NCBI GenBank assembly: GCA_910586295.1
Contig: CAJUGE010000057.1
Span: 1 to 51,890, forward strand
Origin: an uncultured Bacilli bacterium
Lineage (GTDB): Bacteria > Bacillota_I > Bacilli_A > RF39 > UBA660
DNA: 51,890 nucleotides
Reading direction: 5' to 3'
Below the pieces are notes generated by a model. The model did no database searches, was not told where the DNA came from, and was given only the letters and a program-made list of their open reading frames with translations. Shown here piece by piece: positions 1-8,000 of the stretch (positions are counted from its first letter, which is position 1; every line of letters starts with the position of its first letter). A program made the translations under genes and the position numbers.

Positions 1-26
1 ACAGGAATGAATCGAATATCTCTCAA

Positions 27-33
27 CTAACAA
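27..33. other. Candidate left attachment core (attL)
   Basis: CTAACAA occurs here and again at 40089-40095, just after the large serine recombinase and just before the amidase fragment. Serine recombinases leave a short shared core at both ends, so this fits a left end. The weakness is that joining bases 1-33 to the amidase fragment gives a frame with TGA at 8-10. A different join at TCTC (21-24 with 40099-40102) would put ATG at 7-9 in frame with the amidase. The exact core is therefore unresolved. Confidence 0.35.
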
Positions 34-49
34 TATTCTAAGAATATTG
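31..49. promoter_or_regulatory. Perfect palindrome, possible operator
   Basis: CAATATTCT and AGAATATTG form 9-bp arms around a single A. This lies about 100 bp upstream of the first gene and next to the candidate left end. It could be a binding site for a repressor or for an excision/integration protein. No cognate protein can be assigned. Confidence 0.4.
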
Positions 50-100
50 TATAGTACTAGAGTATTAATTCCAACTAAAATATTAATAAATTTATGTTAT

Positions 101-118
101 GTAAGAATTAAATCTTAC
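101..118. promoter_or_regulatory. Small inverted repeat upstream of first gene
   Basis: GTAAGA and TCTTAC form 6-bp arms separated by 6 bases, about 30 bp before the first start codon. It may be an operator or a 5' UTR hairpin. There is no T-run, so it is not a terminator. Confidence 0.25.
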
Positions 119-146
119 AAACATATTATACGAGGAATGATTTTGA

Positions 147-749
147 ATGAAAAAAATAATTATTATCGCAAGTATTTTAATTTCAATAACAGGAGGATTT
201 GTGTTTTATTCACAAAGTAAACAAGAGAAGCCAAAACTAGAACAGGTTAATGTTAGCGAGAAAAAAGCAGAAGAAAAAGTGGCAGATAATTTACAAAGTG
301 AGGAAAGCGAATTAGAAAAGATATTGGAAGATAAGGTACAAGAATCAAAACAAGAAGAAGTTATTGAACAAACTCCAAAGCAAAATGAAAAACAACAAGT
401 TGCAGAGCATAAAGAAGTACCAAAGCAAAGCACTCAAAGTGTAAGTACCAACAAAGAAATCGCAAGTACAAACAATGTACCAACACCAGAAGTAACAAAA
501 CCAGAGCCAGTAATTGAAGCCAAGAAAGAAGAAGTATGGGATAAACTTGGAATGACTAAAGATGAATACTACAACAAGCCTATGTTTAGTTGGGAACGAG
601 TTGATTTTAAAACAATGAACGAGTGTTTATCTTATGGAGATAATTATGAGCCATATCTTAATGGCGAAGTATTATATAACTGTCGTGATGTATTAAGTGC
701 TTCTGGTAAGCATTTAGGAGTTATGTTCGATACAGAAAAAACAAATTAA
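147..749 (+). CDS. Exported or membrane-anchored hypothetical protein
   Basis: This 200-aa protein starts at ATG after a weak CGAGGAATG ribosome site. Residues 5-22 are hydrophobic after a lysine pair, so the protein is exported or anchored by an uncleaved signal. Residues about 27-125 are a Glu/Lys/Gln/Pro-rich linker of low complexity, typical of a spacer across the cell wall. The last about 70 residues are a compact domain with tryptophans and two cysteines (in NECLSYG and YNCRDV) that might form a disulfide outside the cell. I do not recognise the family. Its place before the adhesin and sortase suggests a surface role. It has its own terminator, so it is probably a separate transcript. 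Confidence 0.75.
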   Translation: MKKIIIIASILISITGGFVFYSQSKQEKPKLEQVNVSEKKAEEKVADNLQSEESELEKILEDKVQESKQEEVIEQTPKQNEKQQVAEHKEVPKQSTQSVSTNKEIASTNNVPTPEVTKPEPVIEAKKEEVWDKLGMTKDEYYNKPMFSWERVDFKTMNECLSYGDNYEPYLNGEVLYNCRDVLSASGKHLGVMFDTEKTN

Positions 750-761
750 AAGAATTAAATT

Positions 762-786
762 AAGAACTCATTGCAGTTCTTTTTTT
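762..786 (+). terminator. Rho-independent terminator
   Basis: AAGAACT (762-768) pairs with AGTTCTT (775-781) around a 6-base loop and runs into seven T residues. It separates the exported-protein gene from the adhesin operon. Confidence 0.8.
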
Positions 787-821
787 AATGCTTGAAATTC
801 TTATTAAAGGAGGAGATAAAA

Positions 822-3611
822 ATGTTTAAAAAGAAAATAAGAATGATAGTATTATTAGCAATAGCATTTATAGGCTCAATGATGAATTTTAGCACCGTAA
901 ATGCAGCAACAGAAAAAATAAGGTCTGACCATTATGTTCCCGGACCATATTATTATGCTCATACGAGAACATCTGGAGATACAACAATATTGTGGGAGCA
1001 AGTTTCATTTATTGAAAGAGCAAGTGATGGAGCATTTGTTTATTGTGTGCAACCATTTGTTAGAATTAAATCAAATTCTACTTATGATGTTACAACAGAA
1101 GATTTAAATGCAGTAGCAAATATTAGTTATGAGAACTGGAAGATGATTGAAAAAATAGCATATTATGGGTATGGCTATCAAGAAAATGGAATAGACCATA
1201 CTGATACAAAATGGTATCCTGCAACTCAAATGTTAATTTGGGAATATTCAGATCCAACTGTTCAAAGTTATTTCACTTCATCTTTAGCAGGAAGTAGAGA
1301 TGATAGTATTTTAGCAAATGAAATGGCTGAAATAATGAATATAGTAAATTCTCATAATACAGTACCAAGTTTTAGTAATGTTCCAAGTGAAATGATTATA
1401 GGAAATACAATAACATTAACTGATAGTAAAAATGTGTTGTCTAACTATAATATTGAAAATGTAGTAGGTGGAACAGTAAGCAAAAATGGAAATAGTTTAA
1501 GCATTACTGCTACTGAAGTAGGAGATATTACTTTTAATTTAACTAAAAATGGAAATAGATATGGAGAGCCAGTTAGATTATATTATGCCGTTGATAGTCA
1601 AAATGTTGTTCGTAGAGGAAATATCGATCCTATTAGAAATAACTTTAAAATCAAGGTTTTAGGTGGAACAGTAACACCAAATAAATATGATGATGAAACT
1701 CTTACAAACACTCCACAAGGAGAAGGTTCATTAGAGGGTGCCGTATATGGAATTTATAAAGAAGATGGCACTAAAGTAGGAACTGTAACAACTGGAGCAG
1801 ATGGTAGAGCCACTTCTGATTATTTACCAAGTCTTGGAAGATTTTATCTACTTGAAGAAAAAGCCTCAACTGGTTATCAATTAGATAAAAATAAATATTT
1901 CTTTGATATAACAAGAGAAAATCTAAATCCACAAGTACAAGTTTTTGAAAAAGTTATTAGTTTAGATTTTGATTTTACTAAAGTATATGCTGATGATAAA
2001 ACTGGTATAATGGCACCAGAAGTAGGAGTAGTATTTGGAGTATATAATAATAAAGGCGAAGAAGTAAGAAGATTAACAACAGATTCACAGGGAAATATTA
2101 AATTCAAATTGCCTTATGGAACTTATACAGTAAAACAATTAACTTCTACAAAAGGACACGAAAAAGCAGAAAACTTTACTTTAGAAGTTAGAGAAACAGG
2201 TCCAGTAGTTAAGAAAGTAATTGCTAATGCAGAAATTCGTGCAAAACTAAATGTCGTAAAAATAGATTCTGAAACAGGAGAAGTGATTAAAAGAAGTCAC
2301 ATCAAATTTAAAATTTATGATGTAGCCAAAAAAGAATATGTTTGTCAGACAGTAACTTATCCAGAAAAGAAAACTTATTGTGAGTTTGAAACAGATGAGA
2401 ATGGAGAATTTATGACTCCATATATGTTAGATTCTGGAACTTATAAATTAGAAGAAATAGACCAAAAAATAGATGGATACTTATGGAATAGAGTATCACA
2501 AGAATTTACTATTGATGAAAATGCTAATTTGATAACAGATTCTGAATATGGAATTGTATTCTTTACTAGATTTGGAAATCAACCAGTAAAAGGAGAAGTA
2601 CAAATAATTAAAACAGGAGAAACTTTTGTTATTACAGAAGGTGAATTTGAATATTCTGAAAAATCATTAAAAGGTGTATTGTTTGGATTATATGCAGCAG
2701 AAGATATAGTTTCAAATGATAAGGTAGTTATTAAAAAAGGAACTAAAGTTGCAGAACAAAGAACAGATGAAAATGGTAGTGTTAGCTTCAAAAATCTATA
2801 TCTTGGAAAATACTATATTCAAGAAATCGCAACATTAGATAACTATGTTTTAGATGAAAACAAATATGAATTTGAACTTTTATATGAAGATCAATATACA
2901 CCAGTAATTCTATATACAAAATCTATATTAAATATTTTAAAGACTGGTGGATTAGAATTTACTAAAACTGATTTTTCTGAATCAAAAACACTTCCAAATA
3001 CACTTATTGAAATCTATACAGATAAAGATGAGTTAATTTTTAGTGGTAGAACTGATAAAGATGGCAAAATAGTAATAAAGAGATTACCACTAGGAAAATA
3101 CTATATTTTGGAAAAGGAAGCACCAGAGGGATACAGAATAAATACAGAGAAAATGCCTTTTGAAATAAAAGAAGATGGCGAAATAGTTAAAACCACAATG
3201 AAAGATGAAGATATTACTGGAACTCTTGAATTTACAAAGGTAGATGTTTCTACTGGAGAGCCACTTCCAAACACACTTATTGAAATCTATACAGATAAAG
3301 ATGAGTTAATCTTCAGTGGTAGAACTGATGAAAACGGAAAAATCACTATTCCAGATATAAAGTATGGAAAATACTATATTTTAGAAAAAGAAGCACCAGA
3401 GGGATACACACTTAATCCAGAAAGAATGTATTTTGAAATTCTTGAAGATGGAGAAATAGTAAAAGCAACAATGAGTGATGAAAAAGTAATTGTTGAAGTA
3501 CCAAATACAGGAATTACTGATTCACACCTTATTGAAATTGTTGGAACTCTACTTGCTTTATGTGGAATAGGAGTGATCGTTTATGATAAAAAGAAAAAAT
3601 CAAATAGATAA
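822..3611 (+). CDS. Thioester-domain CnaB-repeat surface adhesin (SpaA-like) with VPNTG anchor
   Basis: The protein has 929 aa. ATG at 822 is chosen over an in-frame TTG at 792 because AAAGGAGGA (806-814) sits at ideal spacing and a signal peptide (residues 1-30, ending VNA) follows directly. Residues about 35-200 look like a thioester domain: Cys75 in VYCVQP and Gln136 in ATQMLIW are the pair expected to form the internal Cys-Gln thioester used for covalent host attachment. Five or more CnaB/SpaA-type beta-sandwich repeats follow, with the recurring motif GKYYIxExxAxxGY. The C-terminus has VPNTG (893-897), a hydrophobic segment and a KKKK tail, which is a sortase sorting signal. The next gene overlaps it and encodes the sortase. 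On a conjugative element it probably mediates contact with recipient or host cells (inference). Confidence 0.9.
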   Translation: MFKKKIRMIVLLAIAFIGSMMNFSTVNAATEKIRSDHYVPGPYYYAHTRTSGDTTILWEQVSFIERASDGAFVYCVQPFVRIKSNSTYDVTTEDLNAVANISYENWKMIEKIAYYGYGYQENGIDHTDTKWYPATQMLIWEYSDPTVQSYFTSSLAGSRDDSILANEMAEIMNIVNSHNTVPSFSNVPSEMIIGNTITLTDSKNVLSNYNIENVVGGTVSKNGNSLSITATEVGDITFNLTKNGNRYGEPVRLYYAVDSQNVVRRGNIDPIRNNFKIKVLGGTVTPNKYDDETLTNTPQGEGSLEGAVYGIYKEDGTKVGTVTTGADGRATSDYLPSLGRFYLLEEKASTGYQLDKNKYFFDITRENLNPQVQVFEKVISLDFDFTKVYADDKTGIMAPEVGVVFGVYNNKGEEVRRLTTDSQGNIKFKLPYGTYTVKQLTSTKGHEKAENFTLEVRETGPVVKKVIANAEIRAKLNVVKIDSETGEVIKRSHIKFKIYDVAKKEYVCQTVTYPEKKTYCEFETDENGEFMTPYMLDSGTYKLEEIDQKIDGYLWNRVSQEFTIDENANLITDSEYGIVFFTRFGNQPVKGEVQIIKTGETFVITEGEFEYSEKSLKGVLFGLYAAEDIVSNDKVVIKKGTKVAEQRTDENGSVSFKNLYLGKYYIQEIATLDNYVLDENKYEFELLYEDQYTPVILYTKSILNILKTGGLEFTKTDFSESKTLPNTLIEIYTDKDELIFSGRTDKDGKIVIKRLPLGKYYILEKEAPEGYRINTEKMPFEIKEDGEIVKTTMKDEDITGTLEFTKVDVSTGEPLPNTLIEIYTDKDELIFSGRTDENGKITIPDIKYGKYYILEKEAPEGYTLNPERMYFEILEDGEIVKATMSDEKVIVEVPNTGITDSHLIEIVGTLLALCGIGVIVYDKKKKSNR
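2952..3497 (+). repeat. Tandem 273-bp repeat inside adhesin gene
   Basis: Two consecutive units (2952-3224 and 3225-3497) encode nearly identical 91-residue CnaB domains, both containing PNTLIEIYTDKDELIFSGRT. The DNA is almost identical across about 70 bp starting at 2991 and 3264. This suggests a recent duplication or ongoing repeat-number variation of the stalk. Confidence 0.85.
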
Positions 3612-4239
3612 TAAGAAAGGTAGTAAGAGTCAACTAATTATAGTTGGCTCTTTACTTATTATTCTAGGTACTCTGATAATAGGTGGTAAGTATTTATATA
3701 ATTATCATCAAGCAAGAAATGAAGAACTGTTAATTGATACTTTTTTTGAAGAACAAAAGGATATAACAGAAGATTTTATTCCAGAAGTACAAGAAGTACA
3801 AGTGGAAAGTGAAACACCACAACCAACTAAAAGTAAAATAGAATATTTTGCAGTAATTAAAATACCTAAAATTGGGTTAGAAAAAGGGTTAGCAAATAAA
3901 GGGAGTTATTATAACAATGTTAATAGAAATATAGTTGTTCTAAATGAATCCGATATGCCAAGCAAAGATAAAGGAAATGTTATTTTAGCAGGACATTCTG
4001 GAAGTGGAAGAACTGCATATTTTAAGAATCTTCATAAATTACAAGCAGATGATGAAGTAAGTATTTTCTATAATGGTCACGAATACAAGTACAAAGTTGT
4101 AAATCAATATGACATTGAAAAGACTGGAACTGCTAACATTGTTAGAAATGCCGAAAAAAGCACCTTAACTTTGATTACTTGCAGACACAACACTAATAGA
4201 CAAATTGTTTATATTTGTGAATTAGTAGAGAAAGTTTAG
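3583..4239 (+). CDS. Sortase (class B/D-like transpeptidase)
   Basis: The 218-aa protein has a membrane segment at about 18-40, a charged linker, and a sortase beta-barrel from about 75. Catalytic residues are visible: His138 in LAGHSGSG, Cys200 in LITC and Arg206 near NRQIV. Sortases cleave an LPxTG-like motif and join the protein to peptidoglycan or to another pilin subunit. The gene overlaps the adhesin by 29 bp and has AGGAGTG (3568-3574) as its ribosome site, so the two are translationally linked. The VPNTG protein is the obvious substrate. Exact class is uncertain; length and N-terminal anchor favour the class D/B type seen on clostridial conjugative elements. Confidence 0.9.
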   Translation: MIKRKNQIDNKKGSKSQLIIVGSLLIILGTLIIGGKYLYNYHQARNEELLIDTFFEEQKDITEDFIPEVQEVQVESETPQPTKSKIEYFAVIKIPKIGLEKGLANKGSYYNNVNRNIVVLNESDMPSKDKGNVILAGHSGSGRTAYFKNLHKLQADDEVSIFYNGHEYKYKVVNQYDIEKTGTANIVRNAEKSTLTLITCRHNTNRQIVYICELVEKV

Positions 4240-4250
4240 GAGGGATTTAC

Positions 4251-4484
4251 TTGGAAACTAAATATAATTTAAGTCAAATAACAAAGACTTTAGAAAAATT
4301 ATTTGAAGCAGGATTCAATACTGACAAAAAAATTCTTGCTTTAAGATTAGAAGATTTAATGAAAATTCCAAATCTTCAAAATAATGAAACTATAATTATT
4401 ATTGAATTTAAAAATGCCGTTAAAAATAAAAGAATTATTGAATTTTTAAGTGGCTATAAAGAGAAAGGAAAAGATGAGAAATGA
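4251..4484 (+). CDS. Small hypothetical protein of the element backbone
   Basis: The protein has 77 aa and starts at TTG with AGGAGGG (4238-4244) placed at the sortase stop codon. It is predicted helical and charged and has no signal peptide or membrane segment. The middle, NTDKKILALRLEDLMKIPNL, reads like a short DNA-binding or protein-contact helix pair, but I do not recognise the family. The next gene overlaps its stop codon (ATGA), so it is part of one operon running from the adhesin to the giant gene. Confidence 0.65.
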   Translation: METKYNLSQITKTLEKLFEAGFNTDKKILALRLEDLMKIPNLQNNETIIIIEFKNAVKNKRIIEFLSGYKEKGKDEK

Positions 4485-4675
4485 AAATATTTAAAGTAAG
4501 AGCAAATATAAATGGTAGTATGTTTTTTGAAGTAAAAGCCGAAAATCAAGCAGACGCACAAAAGCAAGTAGATGAATTACTTGCAGATACTACTGTAAAA
4601 CAAGCCCTAGAAAAATATAAAGATAGTATGGAATTAGAAACTAAAATCAAAGAAGTAAAAGAAAGAGAAAGGTAG
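4481..4675 (+). CDS. Small hypothetical protein, DpnD/PcfM-like fold possible
   Basis: The protein has 64 aa and its ATG overlaps the previous stop codon. The first half alternates beta-strand residues (MKIFKVRANINGSMFFEVKAE) and leads into the helix AENQADAQKQVDELL. This general pattern resembles the small DpnD/PcfM-type C-terminal domain found in conjugative elements. The match is by shape only and is weak. A ribosome site is not obvious beyond coupling to the upstream gene. Confidence 0.55.
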   Translation: MKIFKVRANINGSMFFEVKAENQADAQKQVDELLADTTVKQALEKYKDSMELETKIKEVKERER

Positions 4676-4685
4676 GAGGATTAAA

Positions 4686-5024
4686 ATGCCATATCAAAAA
4701 AGAATACCACCAGTTAAGGTGGATTTGAGTATAGAAAGATTTAATTGTCTAGTTGAAATATTAACTAGATATGAAACTACTGATAATGAGCAAATTAAAG
4801 AACTTGCTACTAAACTGAAAGATAAATTATTGAGATATAGTATTCCTCGAACTACTGAAGAACAAGAAGAATTTGTTGATGTTCGTTTTTATCCGAATGA
4901 AGCGTCTGATATTATTTATATTTTACTTGCTAATGTAGATGATATTCAAATTGAAACTAACTATTATGAAGTTCTTTTAAAAGTTAGAGAAAAACAAAAA
5001 GTAATAAATCAAAATAATGATTAA
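4686..5024 (+). CDS. Hypothetical element backbone protein
   Basis: The protein has 112 aa and starts at ATG 4686 after GGTAGGAGGA (4672-4681). It is soluble and acidic, with helical stretches IERFNCLVEILTRYE and EQIKELATKLKDKLLRYS, followed by a probable beta segment FVDVRFYPNEASDIIYILL. I do not recognise the family. Its position directly before the giant methylase/helicase gene, with a 32-bp gap, suggests co-expression. Confidence 0.6.
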   Translation: MPYQKRIPPVKVDLSIERFNCLVEILTRYETTDNEQIKELATKLKDKLLRYSIPRTTEEQEEFVDVRFYPNEASDIIYILLANVDDIQIETNYYEVLLKVREKQKVINQNND

Positions 5025-5056
5025 AGTAATCAAATAAAAGATAAGGAGGTGATAGT

Positions 5057-8000
5057 GTGGCAAATAAATTAAGAAATATAACAGAACTTTATTCTGATAC
5101 TTTAAAAGATATTAGCACAAATCCAAAAGAATGGTTATCATTTTTAGAGTGTGCTGCAATGAATTATAAGTATTCTTTCTCCGATCAAGTTCTTATATAT
5201 GCACAAAAGCCAAATGCTAGTGCCTGTGCAGAAATAGAAACTTGGAATAAGTCTTTAAAAAGATGGGTAAATAAAGGAGCAACTGGAATTGCACTTCTTT
5301 CTGAAAATAATGGAAACACCTATTTAAGATATGTTTTTGATGTATCTGATACCAATAGTAAACACGGAAAAAATATTATTCTATGGTCTGTTACAAAGCC
5401 TTATGAAGAATATGTCATAGAAGCATTAGAAAATAGATATGGAGAGTTAGAAGATAACTCTAATATAGCAAGTGCTATTATTTCTAGTGCTAACAATATG
5501 GTAGAAGATAACTTGCCAGATTACTTATCAGACTTAATGTATTTTCGTAATAATAGTTTTTTAGAAGAACTAGATGAGTTGAATGTTAAAACTATATATA
5601 AAGAAGCATTACAAAAAAGTGTTGCTTATGTTATGTTAAAGCGTTGTGGTATGAATCCTAACGATTATTTTAATAGTGAAGATTTTAGTATATTACAAAA
5701 TTTTAATACCTATAATACGATTACCAGACTAGGTATAGCAACAAGTGATATTGCAGAGTCTGGACTTCGTGAAATATATAGCACAATTAAAAATGTGCGA
5801 AAGAGTGAAATAGATAAAATTCACACATTTGATAATATAATGCAAAACGACTATGATATAGATGATGGCAGAAATATTGCCGAGAGGAGTGAAATAGATG
5901 AAAGAAATAAGTTACAAACAAATGGGAGATTATCAAGTACCAGACCTAGTTCTACCACAAGAGCAACAAGTAAATGGGAAATACGCATTGATGAGGTTAA
6001 GCCACTTGAAGAAGAACAACAAAGCCCTATACACAACATTGTTGATGAAAGGGGAATTACCAGACCACTTGATGGAAATTCAAGCAACAGCCGAGATGAG
6101 AGTGGAACAAATGGTAGAGGAAATGGCGAAGAAAGAGAATATAACAGAAGAAATGAAAGCCAAGAATCCAATGAATTGGATAGGCTTAATGAACAACTTG
6201 AAGATGTCAGCAGAGGAGATAATAGCCAAAGAACTAATCTACAACTAGGATTTTATGATGATAGTGATCAAGCACATTATATTGTTACTGAAGAAAAAAT
6301 CAATCAAATACTAGCACAAGCACAATTAAAAATATCTAATAGTGAAATCAAAAAATACTTTGAAATTGAAAAAGATAGAAGTAAAAGAGCAGACTTTATA
6401 AAAAATGCTTATGATAATACCTATACAGGAGTTTTAGTAAATGAAAAGATGTATGGGTATAAAGCATTTGATAATGGTCTGCTTTTTTGGAAAGGAAATT
6501 TTTTATCAACAGATACAAAAATATTAGTTAGTTGGGAAAAATTAACAGAACACTATGATTCAATGATATTATTGCACCAACTTAATGATAGAGTAAAAAG
6601 ACTTCCATCTGAAAGAGAGCAAATATCTTTACTCGAAGAAGAAAAAGATTTACCAGAATTAGAGTTCTCGCAAGAATTTATTGATAAGTATTTTCAAGAG
6701 TGTCATATTGAAACAAAGTATAGAATATATCAACAATTTCAAAGTAGTTTATCTACTACTGAAAATATCAATTTTTTGAAAGATTTATATGGAACTGGAG
6801 GTCGTTCTTATACTGTTAGTGGCTCTGGAATAGGAGAAGATCACGATTATAAAGGAATTACTTTATATCGTGGCTATTTTGATGGAAGAAAAGAAACTTT
6901 ATTAAAATGGAACTATGTAGAAAAAAGAATAAAAGAACTAATCAAAATTGATAGATACCTTAATCCAAAAGAATTACAGGAATATCCTAATTGGGTAGAA
7001 AAAGAAAAACAACGAATAGAGTTAATGAAACAAGAAAATCTATTTAAAGAAGAAGTAATAGAAACTCCAGAAGATGTTGTTTTTGATTATAGATATAAAG
7101 TAGGCGACCAAGTATATATTGGTGCAGATAAGTTTGAAATAATAGCACTTGATAACGATACTGTTAGATTATATGACTATCAATATCCTTTATTTAATCA
7201 AGAGTTCTCATTTGATGAGTTTGATAGAAAAGTAAGAGAAAATCCGTGTAATGACCATCTAAAAGTAGAGATTACTCCTACTGAAGTAATTACAAAGCCA
7301 AATGAATATGGCGAATTTAATGATGAAGTGGATTTAATAGAGCATATATTATCACTTTATGATATGAGTGATATAAGAGTTAACTTTAATTCTAATGAAA
7401 ATATAGTTGCTTATGCAGATGATATGGATTTAGAGGGAATTGAAGTATATGACTTTCTTTTAGATCAACTATTTGAGTATAACGAAGATGGTACAGTAGA
7501 TTTAGTAGATAATCACGATTTAGAAAGATTAAAAGAATATCGTAAAAAATATGAAACAAAAGTTACTGAAAAAGAAAAGTTAGAAGAAGATTTAATTGGT
7601 AAAAATATCACTATTGGTGATAGAGAATTTATAATTGATACTATCAATAATGATGTAGTATCACTAAAAGATGTCACATTCCAAAATGGTGTAGGGTTTC
7701 CTATTTTCCGTGAAGAAGATTTAGATAGAGTTTTATCTATACTGTCTGAAAAGGAAGAAGAACAGAAAAAAGAAACAATTATACCAAATATCACTAAAAA
7801 ACGAAGAAGTAGAGTTACTACCTTTGATATACACCCAGAAATTAAGAATGAAGATAGAAATAACTTTCATATTACTGATGATATGTTAGGTGTTGGTAGT
7901 GATCGTGAAAAGTTTAATCGTAATGTTGAAGCAATTAAGGTTTTAAAGAAATGTGAAGAAGAAAATCGCTTTGCTACTCCAGAAGAACAAAAGGTATTAT

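Noticed and set aside
206..433. Reverse-strand cysteine/serine-rich frame opposite the first gene
   Set aside because: It mirrors the repetitive Glu/Lys linker of the real gene; there is no ribosome site and composition is a codon shadow.
5851..6171. Reverse-strand frame across the tnpV overlap
   Set aside because: Ser/Leu-rich shadow without ribosome site or recognisable motifs, unlike the forward TnpV frame.
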